Source: Croceivirga sp. (lineage in GTDB: Bacteria; Bacteroidota; Bacteroidia; Flavobacteriales; Flavobacteriaceae). From it: a DNA stretch of 38,817 bases. Each line of letters starts with the position of its first letter. Within the stretch, counting starts at the first letter, position 1. The stretch spans positions 1 through 38,817 of the forward strand of contig JANQRG010000051.1 in NCBI GenBank assembly GCA_028284665.1, in the 5' to 3' direction. Shown piece after piece: positions 7,372-17,735 of the stretch. The notes beneath the pieces were generated by a model. That model did not search any database, was not told where the DNA came from, and saw only the letters and a program-made list of their open reading frames with translations. The translations under genes were made by a program, and so were the position numbers.

Positions 7372-10245
7372 CTATAAGTTGATAAGAAACTCATGAAAGC
7401 TTAAATCATGATCAATCCCCAACTTTTTTCTTACCCTATACCTGGCTGTCTCCACACCTCTTACCGAAATATTTAGTAAGGGTGATATTTCTTTATTAGC
7501 CAAATTCATTTTTACAAATGCACAAAGCCGAAGCTCTCTTTTGGTCAGTTTTGGATTCATTTCCATAAGCTTTTCAAAAAAATTATGGTGAATTCTCTCA
7601 AAATTCACGTCAAAAACCTCCATATATTCTTCCCCAATCTTATGTTGATGTAATTTTCTGAATATATCTATTAGTTTTTGCCTTGGGCTCTTACTCTTCA
7701 CTAAGCTCTTCAATTCTTTTAGGTCTTCCTGGATTTCACTGAAAATATGCTTCTTATTGACCAATTGCATGGTATAGTTGGCCAATTCTTTGCTTTTAAG
7801 GATGATATCTTCTTCTAAAATCATTTTGTCCTGAGTCAGTTTTAACTGGTCTATTTCCAGTTCCAGCAGCCTTCTGGTTTTTTCCGCCGCAATCTTGGTT
7901 TTCCTATTTTCATAGGCTATTTTTCTTTTTACAAGGGTATACCCTGTCCAGATTAAAAAAAGAAAAAAGCAGCTATAGAAAAATCGGGCCATATTGGTTT
8001 GGTACCATTGCGGAACAATAGTGAATTTAAATATAGTTTCTGCCCCGACATCGCCGTTAAAGTTTCTACTCTTCACCTTAAAGGTGTAGTCCCCGGGCCT
8101 TAAATGTGTATATTCTTTATAGGGGATATTCTCCCAGGCAGACCAGGTTTGGTCCATTTCTTCCAGGATATAACTGTACTGCCTGTTGCTGGCAATATTC
8201 AATTGTGGAGCAGCATATTCAAATCGAAGGATATCGGTTTTGGTGGGGAGTTCTATTTTTCTTTCGCTATGAACCCGTAATTCCCGTTTCTCTCTATTTT
8301 CAAATCGTATCACTTTAGTAATAAGTGTTGGCACCTCTTCATTTGCAGGTTGGTTTAGGTTATACAGATATAAGCCGTTCTTGGCACCAATAAGTACCTT
8401 CCCATTTTTTAAGGGAAGGATGCTTTCCATACTACGGTTAAGGTTTCCCTTCACGTCTAAAAAAACATCCCTTGTAAGGGTTATCTGCCCTTTATCATCG
8501 TGAAAATAAGCTACCTCATCGTCTAAAACTACCCAGGTAGTATCCTTACGCTGCACTATTTTTCTAGTATTTACCGTGGTATCCAGTATTGTATTCAAAG
8601 ACTGGTGAGGCGCAAAAGAGTTGTTTTTAGTGGTATACTCATAAACACCGGAATTGGTGGTAAACACTATTTGGGAATTGTAGTGGAACGCATTTATGTT
8701 GAATGGGGACATAAAACCGTTCTGCTGGGTATAATGATCAATGGCATAGACGCGGGTGTAGTCAGCATTGATTTTTATCCTATACACCCCTTTATATCCA
8801 TGACAGATCCAAAATGTGTTTTCTTCGCCTGCAGGAATAATATCACGGGTAGATTCATTAAATCCTTTGATTTTACGAAGTATGGAAAAACTATTCCCTT
8901 CTTTCAAAACCAGGAAGAGTCCGTTGTAATTACAGGCCAGAAATGTGTCTGATTTGTTGGGGATCTTGATTATTTTCCAAAACCCCGCAACTTTTCCAAT
9001 TTTTTCTGTGCCGAATTCATTAACAACATATAGCCCTTCATTGTGCCCGCCAAGAACAAAATCGTCAATAGATGTTAAAGACCAGGCCTGACCTTGGGGT
9101 CCGTTTATCCTTTTAAACTTCAAACCACTTTGCCCATTACCATCGCTTTGTTTCAGGTTTGCACAATAAAACCCTTTGTTGGTAGCAAGATATAATGTCT
9201 TGTTTTTTATCAGAATATCATAAATAGAGGCTTTATCAAATATCTGACTTACAGCAGGATGGTACTCAACAAAATCCAATCCGTTGTTCAACAATACCCA
9301 TAGATTGTTTTGGTCTTCAAAAAGATGCAACACAGTTGCATCCTGTATTTTAGTAAAGGCGGAGGGACTTTCTATAACTTTCCCATGTTCTGAAAGGGAA
9401 ATTATTTTTGAACCAAGTGTACCCAAAAGATAATTACTTCCTTTCTTTATGGCGCTTATAATATTATCTTTTACGCCATCGGAAAAAATGTTTGTCCATG
9501 GTACTACCTCACGTGTGGTACGATTTGCTTTGTAGACATTTCCTGATTTGGCTACCAGAACCAACACATTTTGAACACCTGAGGGGAGGAAAGCTATTAC
9601 TTCTTCGTTATTAATGCTATTATGATGAAAAATGTGTGAAAGTTCCAGACTAATAGGGTCGAAAGCCAGAATTCCTAAGTCTTCGTCTTGAACATAGTAG
9701 GTGGCATTGACAATCCCCGCTCCTATAAAGGAATGGGTCGCGGGAATGTACGTTGCCGTAGTGTTGTTTACAACAACCAGCCCGCTGAACGCCCTGAAAA
9801 TGACCATTTCCTCCAACTCATGTACCTGCCAGAGATTTTCAAGATTCCGGTTTTCTATCCCCAGTTCATGAATTAAAGATCTATAGTGATAACTTGCAGT
9901 TGAATCACGTTCAATTATACCCAATTCATTATATCCCCCGGCATACACCTTGCCCGTTGAAGAATATAACAAACTGCGTACTGAAGAATTATTGGGCAAT
10001 CGTATTTTATCCCAATGTTCCCCGTCAAATACAACTGCCCCATCATTATTGCCAAAATAATAGATCCCCTTATCGTCCCTACACATGGTCCAAAACTGGG
10101 AATCTGCATTAAAATCAGATTTGGTAAAATGGGTAATTTTTGGCAAATCCGATTTTGCATCCCAAAAATCATACGTATCCTGACTGATAACAGGAACATA
10201 AGAAAGATGACAAAGTAGATATACTACAAAAATTAAGCGTTCCAT
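7372..10245 (-). CDS. membrane-anchored Y_Y_Y-domain transcriptional regulator with LuxR-type HTH (SusR-like)
   Basis: This 957-residue protein probably senses a sugar in the periplasm and controls the adjacent glycan locus directly. It has a signal peptide (about 1-20), a long beta-propeller-like sensor region (about 30-640), and a Y_Y_Y-type Ig domain ending near residue 745 with YSYILEEMDQTWSAWENIPY. A membrane helix follows at about 753-771, then a charged coiled coil (about 780-850). The C-terminal LuxR/GerE-type HTH is at about 900-957, containing LTKRELRLCAFVKMNLANKE and VETARYRVRKKLG. There is no histidine kinase or receiver domain, so this is a one-component regulator and not a hybrid two-component system. 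It is divergent from the SusC-like gene and convergent with rnfB. The function is inferred from architecture and position. Confidence 0.85.
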   Translation of the reverse strand: MERLIFVVYLLCHLSYVPVISQDTYDFWDAKSDLPKITHFTKSDFNADSQFWTMCRDDKGIYYFGNNDGAVVFDGEHWDKIRLPNNSSVRSLLYSSTGKVYAGGYNELGIIERDSTASYHYRSLIHELGIENRNLENLWQVHELEEMVIFRAFSGLVVVNNTTATYIPATHSFIGAGIVNATYYVQDEDLGILAFDPISLELSHIFHHNSINNEEVIAFLPSGVQNVLVLVAKSGNVYKANRTTREVVPWTNIFSDGVKDNIISAIKKGSNYLLGTLGSKIISLSEHGKVIESPSAFTKIQDATVLHLFEDQNNLWVLLNNGLDFVEYHPAVSQIFDKASIYDILIKNKTLYLATNKGFYCANLKQSDGNGQSGLKFKRINGPQGQAWSLTSIDDFVLGGHNEGLYVVNEFGTEKIGKVAGFWKIIKIPNKSDTFLACNYNGLFLVLKEGNSFSILRKIKGFNESTRDIIPAGEENTFWICHGYKGVYRIKINADYTRVYAIDHYTQQNGFMSPFNINAFHYNSQIVFTTNSGVYEYTTKNNSFAPHQSLNTILDTTVNTRKIVQRKDTTWVVLDDEVAYFHDDKGQITLTRDVFLDVKGNLNRSMESILPLKNGKVLIGAKNGLYLYNLNQPANEEVPTLITKVIRFENREKRELRVHSERKIELPTKTDILRFEYAAPQLNIASNRQYSYILEEMDQTWSAWENIPYKEYTHLRPGDYTFKVKSRNFNGDVGAETIFKFTIVPQWYQTNMARFFYSCFFLFLIWTGYTLVKRKIAYENRKTKIAAEKTRRLLELEIDQLKLTQDKMILEEDIILKSKELANYTMQLVNKKHIFSEIQEDLKELKSLVKSKSPRQKLIDIFRKLHQHKIGEEYMEVFDVNFERIHHNFFEKLMEMNPKLTKRELRLCAFVKMNLANKEISPLLNISVRGVETARYRVRKKLGIDHDLSFHEFLINL

Positions 10246-10604
10246 AGTACGATGTAATCAAAGCCTCTCCTGAAATTACCATTATTTTGAAATTCCTGCA
10301 AGATTGCCTTTTTGAAACTTTAAATTATTGACAATAAAATATTTATACTAATAAAAGTAGCATTGGTGTATTTTCAGTTAAAATTGACGTATTTAAAGAG
10401 TATTCAAAAAACTGCGTTCTATTTTATCATATTCTAATTTTATTCCTCTGATATCTGCAAAAATGATTTTTTGTGGTATGGTCTTGCAAGGAAGGTATTC
10501 GGCCTTAAGAAACGCCAATGATTCCAACTAAAGACGGGTCATGGCAGTAACCTTGCTCAGATAACTCAAAAGGAAACAACCTATAACCCTAACTAATTCA
10601 ACCT
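10246..10604. promoter_or_regulatory. 359-bp divergent intergenic region between regulator and SusC-like gene
   Basis: This AT-rich spacer must hold the promoters of both the regulator (- strand) and the SusC-like operon (+ strand). I found no perfect Bacteroidota -7 element (TAnnTTTG) in either direction; CTAATTTTATTC near 10434 is the closest on the + strand. No convincing ORF, repeat or hairpin was seen. An operator for the regulator is expected here, but I cannot point to it. Confidence 0.4.
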
Positions 10605-13574
10605 ATGAAAATAAACAACTATCTATGGGTCTGCTTCTTATGCAGTACTCTTTTTTCATTTGCACAGACCCGGTCATTAAAGGGTACAGTTTCAGATGCT
10701 TTTGGCGTACCACTACCTGGTGCAACAGTCATCGTTAAGGGTACGGACCAGGGTACTTCTACTGATTTTGACGGTAATTTCACTATTGATGTTTCAACGG
10801 ATGATGTGTTGGTAGTTTCCTATGTTGGTTTTCTCTCCCGGGAAATTGTAGTGGGTACTCAGACCACGCTACAAGTGCTGTTGGAATCCGATGAGCAAGC
10901 GCTATCAGAAGTGGTTGTCATAGGATATGGTACCAGCACTAAACGGGCGTTAACCTCAGCCGTAACCGTTTTAGAAAGCAGTGAGATAATTGAAGACAAA
11001 CCATTTACTGATGTTGGACAATCCTTAAACGGTAAACTGGCCGGGGTTCAGGTCATTGAGGCATCCGGTAGCCCAGGAGCAAGTCCTTCAATTCGCATCA
11101 GGGGGGCCAATTCCCTTTCGGCTTCGGTGGAACCTTTATATATTATAGACGGGGTACAGGTTACGAATACTGAAGCACTGAATCCAAATGATGTTGAGTC
11201 CATTTCGGTCCTAAAAGATGCTGCTGCATCTTCCATCTACGGCGCCAGAGCGGCTAATGGTGTAGTCCTTATCACTACAAAGCGGGGTACCCGGGGAAAG
11301 TCTTCCATTAATTTTTCCAGCTTTATTGGTGAGGACAGGGTTATCAATACCCTACCGGTGTTGAATTCGCAACAGTATATTGACTATTTGAATACGGCCA
11401 GGATAAATGCAGGCCAATCCCCGATAACGGATCCTTTCAACTTTCAATTCAATACAGATTGGCAGAATGAATTATATGCTCCGGCCACGCTTCAGAACTA
11501 TCAAATTTCGTTTACCGGAGGAACAGAAAAAGGAAATTACTTCTTATCGGTGGGTTTACAGGATGAAGAAGGTACCATAGAAACTACGGGCTTTAGAAGA
11601 TATTCCGTACGATTCAACCAGGATAATGAGTTATACAAAAATCTCAAGATAGGAAATAGTATTGCTTTATCCAGAACACAGTTCAATACCATCAATGATA
11701 ACAACCGGGTGAATCAAGGCGGAGTGGTTTTATCCGCATTGCAGACACCACCAATCATACCCATACAAAATGAAGATGGTTCTTTTGCCGCAAACCCTTT
11801 TCAAGGGGGGTTTGATAATCCAATCGCTTTGGTAAGGGGGGAAAACCGGGAATTTAACACTTCCAAAGCAATTGCCAATATTTACGGAGAATACTCATTT
11901 CCCTTTGGCCTTGTTTTTCGCAGTTCTTTTAGTGTAGATTATACAGAATCCAAGTTCAACCGCTTTGTAGATCCCTTCAATACGTCAAACGGAAAGGCAA
12001 ACGAAGGCCTTGCGGAAACCTCAACATTTCTCCAAACCGTTTGGTTATGGGAAAATACCTTGAATTACAAATTTGAACCCATCAAGGATGTGGCAGATGT
12101 GGATTTTCTATTGGGTACCGCAGCCCAGCAGTCCAAATTTGAGAATACGAGAATTCTGGGGGTTGGGTTTCCAAATGGCGCCATAACCAATGTAGATGCT
12201 GCTTCAGAAATACTGGATACTGATGAAATCATATCCGAATGGTCCAATAATTCTTTCTTTCTCCGGACCAATGTGAGCTTTTTGGATCGCTACTTCTTTT
12301 CCTCTACTGTGCGTAGGGATGGTTCTTCACGTTTTGGACCGGACAACCGATTTGCCATATTTCCTTCGGTATCGGCAGCTTGGGTAGTAACTGAGGAAAA
12401 CTTTTTAAAAAAGGCCTCCTGGCTAAATCTATTAAAGTTAAGATATAGCTATGGGGTTACGGGTAACCAGGAAATTGGAGACTACGAATGGCAAGGACTA
12501 TACAGGCTAAATTCAAATTATTTTATCAATGGGGAGGTACTTCCCGGGGTGGCACCGGATCAGGTGGAAAACAGAAATTTGAAATGGGAGTCCACAACAC
12601 AACACAATTTAGGGTTTGACCTCGGGCTGTTTAAGAACAAATTGGCCATGACGGTGGATCTTTATCAAAAAGATACTGACGACTTATTAATTCCTAACCC
12701 CTTACCTTCCTCTTCAGGATTTCAGGTCGCCACCCAAAATATCGGTTCCTTGACCAATAGAGGTATTGAGATAGGGCTCAATGCGACGATTCTGTCAACA
12801 GACGACTTCTTTTGGGATATCAATGCCAATTACTCTAAAAATGAGAACGAGGTTACCAATATTAACGGACAGATCATCACAGGCGGTGGCGTCAATGATC
12901 AGGGAAATGTCACCCGGATAGAGGAAGGCCAGCCCATAGGTAATTTCTTTGGTTTTGTGTCAGAAGGGGTTGATCCGGCAACTGGGGATATCATTTTTAG
13001 AGACCTCAACGGCGATGGCATTATCAATGATGAAAATGACAGAACCATTATTGGAAATGCACTGCCCGATTTTTTATGGGGCGCTACTACCAACGTCGCC
13101 TATAAGGGGTTGCAACTAACGGCATTTTTTCAAGGCGTGGAAGGGCAGGATATTTATAATGCCTCCCGATTTGAGCTGGAAAATCAGGCGACCTTTAAAA
13201 ACCAGAGCGTTACGGTATTGGACAGGTGGACCCCTGATAATACCAATACCACCATCCCCAGGGCCGTTTTTGGAGATCCCAATGGTAACGGAAGGGCGTC
13301 CAACAGATGGGTGGAGGATGGCTCCTTTATTAAGCTAAGGGAACTCACCCTCGCCTACTCGTTTCCGAAGCGTATTATTGAGGCACTGAAAATGACCAAT
13401 CTCAGGATTTACGTGCAGGGAAGGAACCTGTATACCTGGACAGACTATACCGGGTATGATCCGGAGGTGAGCAGAACAGAAAATAATAGAGTTGATGTAC
13501 TATCATCAAACATAGATTACGGCACCTACCCTCAGGTTAAGACGTATATCGCCGGATTAAACGTAACTTTTTAA
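10605..13574 (+). CDS. SusC/RagA-family TonB-dependent outer-membrane glycan transporter
   Basis: This 989-residue protein imports oligosaccharides across the outer membrane with its SusD-like partner, powered by TonB. It has a signal peptide (cleavage near residue 20, SFA-Q), a carboxypeptidase-regulatory-like N-terminal domain (about 24-105, with GTVSDAFGVPLPGATVIVKG), and the junction LSEVVVIGYGTS. The plug domain follows (about 115-225, with IRIRGANSL and PLYIIDGVQV, then VLKDAAASSIYGARAANGVV). The rest is a 22-strand-type barrel ending in phenylalanine (LNVTF), as usual for outer-membrane proteins. It is the first gene of the + strand locus, 11 bp before the SusD-like gene. The GH30 neighbours suggest a beta-glucan-type substrate. 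Confidence 0.96.
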   Translation: MKINNYLWVCFLCSTLFSFAQTRSLKGTVSDAFGVPLPGATVIVKGTDQGTSTDFDGNFTIDVSTDDVLVVSYVGFLSREIVVGTQTTLQVLLESDEQALSEVVVIGYGTSTKRALTSAVTVLESSEIIEDKPFTDVGQSLNGKLAGVQVIEASGSPGASPSIRIRGANSLSASVEPLYIIDGVQVTNTEALNPNDVESISVLKDAAASSIYGARAANGVVLITTKRGTRGKSSINFSSFIGEDRVINTLPVLNSQQYIDYLNTARINAGQSPITDPFNFQFNTDWQNELYAPATLQNYQISFTGGTEKGNYFLSVGLQDEEGTIETTGFRRYSVRFNQDNELYKNLKIGNSIALSRTQFNTINDNNRVNQGGVVLSALQTPPIIPIQNEDGSFAANPFQGGFDNPIALVRGENREFNTSKAIANIYGEYSFPFGLVFRSSFSVDYTESKFNRFVDPFNTSNGKANEGLAETSTFLQTVWLWENTLNYKFEPIKDVADVDFLLGTAAQQSKFENTRILGVGFPNGAITNVDAASEILDTDEIISEWSNNSFFLRTNVSFLDRYFFSSTVRRDGSSRFGPDNRFAIFPSVSAAWVVTEENFLKKASWLNLLKLRYSYGVTGNQEIGDYEWQGLYRLNSNYFINGEVLPGVAPDQVENRNLKWESTTQHNLGFDLGLFKNKLAMTVDLYQKDTDDLLIPNPLPSSSGFQVATQNIGSLTNRGIEIGLNATILSTDDFFWDINANYSKNENEVTNINGQIITGGGVNDQGNVTRIEEGQPIGNFFGFVSEGVDPATGDIIFRDLNGDGIINDENDRTIIGNALPDFLWGATTNVAYKGLQLTAFFQGVEGQDIYNASRFELENQATFKNQSVTVLDRWTPDNTNTTIPRAVFGDPNGNGRASNRWVEDGSFIKLRELTLAYSFPKRIIEALKMTNLRIYVQGRNLYTWTDYTGYDPEVSRTENNRVDVLSSNIDYGTYPQVKTYIAGLNVTF

Positions 13575-13585
13575 TAGCCTACATC

Positions 13586-14965
13586 ATGAAAAACACAAAA
13601 CACCTTATCTATATAATCGTTGCGATCCTTTCATTTTCTTGCTCAGAAGATTTTTTAGAGTTTGTTCCTCCAAATGATATTGCGACTACTAATTTCTGGG
13701 CTACCCAGAACGATGCAGAGGCCGGGGTAATAGGCTGTTATGACGCCCTACAACCCGATAGTTATTATGGCTTTGATTATTTCGTGCTTGGTGATGTCCG
13801 CTCCGATAACAGCTTTGCCGGAGGGGACAACTCGAACAATTTTGCCATAGACAACTATACGGTACGGCCTACCAATCAAATACTGACTCGTTTTTGGAGA
13901 CAGGTGTATACCGCAATTGGAAGGACAAACATTGCCATAGATAGAATTACCCCTATGGATAATGGACTATTTGATGATGGGAGAAAAGATGCGCTATTAG
14001 GTGAAGCGTATTTTTTAAGGGGATTACATTATTTCAACCTGGTACAGTTGTTTGGAGGAGTACCCCTGGTGATAAACGAAACCTTGAGCTTAGATCCTGA
14101 CGCAATTGAAGTGCCGCGAAGCGCTGAAAATCAAATTTATCAACAGGTTATCAGTGATCTTCAAAATGCAATTTCACTTTTGGAGGGTAAAAACCAGGAA
14201 GCTGGAAGAGCGACGGTTGGCGCCGCAGAAGGGCTATTGGCAAAAGTGGAGTTAACCCTGGGGAATAACCAAGCGGTGATCTCCCTTACCTCCAGTGTTA
14301 TGGAAAGAGGATTTTCCCTTTTACCAGACTTTGAAACGCTTTTTGACCAGCAGAATAAGAATAACAATGAGGTACTCTTTGCTGTACAGTACAATGGCGG
14401 CCAAGAGGGAAATGTTTTCCCGGAGCTTATTTTACCAGTTCCCGAAGCCTCTTTCGAATTTATAAAATTCAATACACCTACCCCAAACAGTGAGCAATTG
14501 TTTGAAGATGGCGACCTGCGTAAGGCATCTTCTCTGGTCAGTAGAGATGATATTTTATATGTCTTTAAATGGCGCGAGGGCGCTGCCTTCAACTCTTCGG
14601 ATTACAGCATTGTATTGCGATACGCCGATGTGCTTCTAATGCGTGCAGAGGCATTGAACCTAAACGGAAGCACAGGAGAGGCGATCACACTGCTCAATCA
14701 AATACGAGATCGTGCCGGGCTATCGGATTATATGGGGTCCACCAATCCATCTGCAGTTGACCAGGCCATTTTAAATGAACGGAGGTTAGAACTCATGTTT
14801 GAAGGGCAACGCTGGTTCGATATCAAAAGAAAAGGTTTCGAGACCGCTCGACAAGCCCTACAAACAGCTAAAGGAATTGATATACAGTCTTTTCAACTGT
14901 TATTTCCTATCCCACAAGTGGAAATTGATATCAACGAAAGATTGGAACAAAATCCCGGGTATTAA
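13586..14965 (+). CDS. SusD/RagB-family surface glycan-binding lipoprotein
   Basis: SusD-like proteins form the lid of the SusC-like transporter and bind the glycan at the cell surface. The 459-residue protein has a lipoprotein signal with the lipidated cysteine probably C19 (LSFSC). It shows the typical N-terminal segment (DFLEFVPPNDIATTNFWATQ), TPR-like motifs (LLGEAYFLRGLHYFNLVQLFGGVPLV), and the conserved C-terminal block (LNQIRDRAGL, then ILNERRLELMFEGQRWFDIKR). It is somewhat shorter than many SusD proteins (500-550), but both ends are complete. It lies 11 bp after the SusC-like gene. Confidence 0.95.
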   Translation: MKNTKHLIYIIVAILSFSCSEDFLEFVPPNDIATTNFWATQNDAEAGVIGCYDALQPDSYYGFDYFVLGDVRSDNSFAGGDNSNNFAIDNYTVRPTNQILTRFWRQVYTAIGRTNIAIDRITPMDNGLFDDGRKDALLGEAYFLRGLHYFNLVQLFGGVPLVINETLSLDPDAIEVPRSAENQIYQQVISDLQNAISLLEGKNQEAGRATVGAAEGLLAKVELTLGNNQAVISLTSSVMERGFSLLPDFETLFDQQNKNNNEVLFAVQYNGGQEGNVFPELILPVPEASFEFIKFNTPTPNSEQLFEDGDLRKASSLVSRDDILYVFKWREGAAFNSSDYSIVLRYADVLLMRAEALNLNGSTGEAITLLNQIRDRAGLSDYMGSTNPSAVDQAILNERRLELMFEGQRWFDIKRKGFETARQALQTAKGIDIQSFQLLFPIPQVEIDINERLEQNPGY

Positions 14966-14983
14966 AACAATTAGATAAAGGGC

Positions 14984-16453
14984 ATGTATAAAGGCGCAAC
15001 CATGATCACAATGCTGTGGCTTACTTTTTTTACGGTAGCCGGGTGCAGCAATGATGGCAATACATCAAACAGGGAAGAAGAGGGGCCAGAACCCAATCCA
15101 ACACCTGTGGTTGGGGAGGTTAGCGTAATACTCACTACTTCCGACCAAACGGCATTGCTAAATGAACTGCCCAACAAACTTCCGTTTAGTGATGAAGAAG
15201 GGGATTTGACCGTAACCCTGGATGACAATCAAAGCCTGCAGACAATAGATGGTTTTGGTGCTGCGCTAACAGGCAGTGCCGCTTTTTTGTTGCACAACAA
15301 TACGGAAGCGCTGAATATGCTTTTTGGAGACACCGGTATTGCGCTGAGTTATGTACGACTTACCGTAGGATCCTCCGATTTTAATACTAATGGAAGTTAT
15401 ACTTATAACGACATTTCCGGTGTGGAGGACCTGGATTTAAGTGCGTTTTCCATTGATGAAGATAAACAAGACAACAACCCTGTTATTCCAACGGCAAAAG
15501 CCATTTTAGGCATTAACAGTGATATGGGTTTTATGGCCTCACCCTGGAGCCCTCCGGCCTGGATGAAACTCAACCGATCCCTTAATGGCGGGAGTCTCAA
15601 TCCACAGTATTATGAGGTGTATGCCAATTACCTCGTAAAATATCTTATGGCCTACCAGGAGGAAGGTATTCCCATAAATACTATTACTGTCCAAAATGAA
15701 CCTATGCATGAAAGTCCGTCCTATCCCACAATGAAGATGGAAGCATCGGAACAGGCTGAATTCATTGGAGAATATTTTGGGCCGGTATTGGCCAGTTCAG
15801 GTGTGTCCACAAGCATTGTAGGGTATGACCATAATTTTAGGGTAGATGAAGATCCTGAATATCCTATTACCCTTCTGGACCATCCGGAAGCTTCTAAGTA
15901 TACGAATGCCATTGCGTATCATGCCTATGGCGGCACCCCAAATGATATTTCCAAAGTAACCCAACGCTTTCCTGAAGCAGCGATTCACTTTACCGAACAG
16001 TCCGGTATTCAGAACGAAGGAACCACTTTTGGAGGTGAGCTCGACTTTTTTATGAAAAACGTTTTTATGGGCACCTTACGCCGGGGAGCAAGGACGGTGC
16101 TTTTATGGAATCTGGCCCTGGACGAAAATGCTGGTCCCCAAAACGGGGGATGTGAGGTGTGCAGAGGGGTATTGACCGTTACCAGTGGAGGTACAATTAC
16201 AAAAAATGTGGAATACTATATGCTGGGGCATTTTTCCAAATACGTACATCCGGGAGCCCAGGTAATTGCCACCAATGAACTTCCCGGAATTCTTGAAAAT
16301 GTCGCCTTTAAAAATCCGGACGGCACCATGGTCCTGGTGGTGTATAATTCGTCCAATACCGAGGGCTCCCAGAAGCTTAAAGTTAATGTGGGTAATAAGG
16401 GTTTTATATACATGTTGCCAAAGGGCGCTTTGGTGACTTTAAAATGGAATTAA
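14984..16453 (+). CDS. GH30-family glycoside hydrolase, lipoprotein
   Basis: GH30 enzymes are retaining glycosidases; subfamilies act on beta-1,6-glucans, glucosylceramide, xylans and other beta-linked substrates. This 489-residue protein has a lipoprotein signal (TVAGC, C21), then a TIM barrel with the opening motif IDGFGAALTGSAA. It also has SPWSPPAWMK, the acid/base glutamate E239 in TVQNEP, and the nucleophile E338 in HFTEQSG. A C-terminal beta domain follows, with YYMLGHFSKYVHPGAQ. The catalytic residues are intact. It is 18 bp after the SusD-like gene, so it probably acts on the surface or in the periplasm on the glycan that SusCD captures. An alternative start is the ATG at 15002. Beta-1,6-glucanase activity is my best guess, not proven by sequence. 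Confidence 0.92.
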   Translation: MYKGATMITMLWLTFFTVAGCSNDGNTSNREEEGPEPNPTPVVGEVSVILTTSDQTALLNELPNKLPFSDEEGDLTVTLDDNQSLQTIDGFGAALTGSAAFLLHNNTEALNMLFGDTGIALSYVRLTVGSSDFNTNGSYTYNDISGVEDLDLSAFSIDEDKQDNNPVIPTAKAILGINSDMGFMASPWSPPAWMKLNRSLNGGSLNPQYYEVYANYLVKYLMAYQEEGIPINTITVQNEPMHESPSYPTMKMEASEQAEFIGEYFGPVLASSGVSTSIVGYDHNFRVDEDPEYPITLLDHPEASKYTNAIAYHAYGGTPNDISKVTQRFPEAAIHFTEQSGIQNEGTTFGGELDFFMKNVFMGTLRRGARTVLLWNLALDENAGPQNGGCEVCRGVLTVTSGGTITKNVEYYMLGHFSKYVHPGAQVIATNELPGILENVAFKNPDGTMVLVVYNSSNTEGSQKLKVNVGNKGFIYMLPKGALVTLKWN

Positions 16454-16469
16454 CTAAAAACAATATACT

Positions 16470-17588
16470 ATGAAAATCATTAAAAAAATCAGTTGGTCGT
16501 GGACGCTATTGTTGTCTGCACTGCTGCTGTTCACCAATTGTGAGGATGAAGAAAACAATATAGATACCATTTCGGATTTTGAGTTATCAAATCCCACTCT
16601 TATCACTCCAAATGACGGGTTTTCGCTGGTATTGGATAGGGAAAGTAGAGAAGAAGTGCTACAATTTGAATGGGAAGCCGCCGATTCCGATGAGGATTTC
16701 CTGATTACCTATAATGTGATGTTGGATTTGGAAAGTGGGGATTTTTCAGATCCTTTGTTAAGAGTTCCTTCCGCCGATAATGGAGTGCAAACCTTTGTTG
16801 AAATCACTTATTTAGCAATGGACCTGGCGCTCTCCGAAGCAGGTTTTGAACCCAATGCCATTACTTCCTTAAAATGGGGGGTAGAAGCAGTTTCCATAGA
16901 TCAAAGTAGTATAAGCACTTCCGGGCTAACCTTACAGCGTTTTGACGTGCAGGGTCCACCCCAGGAATTGTTTATTGGCGGTGAAGCTACGGAAATAGGT
17001 CCGGCAATAAATGATGCTTTGCCAATGAACAGATTGAGCAGAGCGGACGGATCCAACACCAACATCTTTGAAGTTTATACTACGTTGGAATCCGGTTTGG
17101 GATATAACTTTTTTTCTTCAAAAACCGATGATAGTACTACCTACACGGTCAATGGAGAAAGCGTAGAAATAGGGGACACACCCATTATTGCCCCAGAAAC
17201 CGGGATTTACAGGGTTACTGTAGATTTTGATGCAGAAGCCCTTTCGCTTTTCAGGATAGAACAATGGAGCATTGTGGGTAATGTGATACTCAACGGATGG
17301 GGAGGTGATGAACCTTTGGAATACCAAGGGAATGGTGTTTGGCAATCCAGTATTGAGCTCATTGATGCAGATCCGGGAGATAGTAATAAACGATTTATTT
17401 TCAGGGCAAACGGAGACTGGGGGCTAATCTATAAAGAAATTCCAGGCACTTCGGGTGAATTAGCATTTGAAGGAACAGCAGGCGACCTAGGATTTGATAC
17501 CATTAATGACATCGAAGTTTCTTCCCTGGGCACAAAATTGATTACGATCAATCTCAATGGGGAAGGTTATTTTTACACTTTGGAGTAA
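16470..17588 (+). CDS. SusE/SusF-like outer-membrane glycan-binding lipoprotein
   Basis: This 372-residue protein is predicted to be a surface lipoprotein (lipobox LFTNC, C24) of the SusE/SusF type, which bind glycan and help hold it near the SusCD transporter. The N-terminal part (about 35-165) looks like the SusE Ig-like domain with repeated short beta strands (LQFEWEAADSDEDFLITYNV). Two beta-sandwich modules follow, about 170-265 (LFIGGEATEIG...) and about 268-372 (SIVGNVILNGWGGDE... to the end); both resemble the starch-binding-like repeats of SusE/F. It has no catalytic motif. It is 16 bp after the GH30 gene and is followed by a strong terminator-like hairpin. Confidence 0.82.
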   Translation: MKIIKKISWSWTLLLSALLLFTNCEDEENNIDTISDFELSNPTLITPNDGFSLVLDRESREEVLQFEWEAADSDEDFLITYNVMLDLESGDFSDPLLRVPSADNGVQTFVEITYLAMDLALSEAGFEPNAITSLKWGVEAVSIDQSSISTSGLTLQRFDVQGPPQELFIGGEATEIGPAINDALPMNRLSRADGSNTNIFEVYTTLESGLGYNFFSSKTDDSTTYTVNGESVEIGDTPIIAPETGIYRVTVDFDAEALSLFRIEQWSIVGNVILNGWGGDEPLEYQGNGVWQSSIELIDADPGDSNKRFIFRANGDWGLIYKEIPGTSGELAFEGTAGDLGFDTINDIEVSSLGTKLITINLNGEGYFYTLE

Positions 17589-17692
17589 TAGTCACCATAC
17601 TGTAAGAAAATGTTCTTACCGCATGAATAATATGATAGTAAAAGAATAGTGATTTTTAAGTTGATCATTTGAGTTAGTTAGTTGTATTCACG

Positions 17693-17724
17693 AACAGATG
17701 GTGTACACCATCTGTTTGTTTTTT
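17693..17724 (+). terminator. perfect-palindrome hairpin with T-tract
   Basis: Bases 17693-17716 are a perfect 24-bp palindrome (AACAGATGGTGT and its reverse complement), followed by TGTTTTTT. It fits a rho-independent terminator for the SusC-to-SusE operon. It ends only 11 bp before the ATG of the second GH30 gene, so it may limit read-through into that gene. A palindrome this symmetrical could also be bound by a dimeric protein. Confidence 0.75.
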
Positions 17725-17735
17725 AACGTTTACCC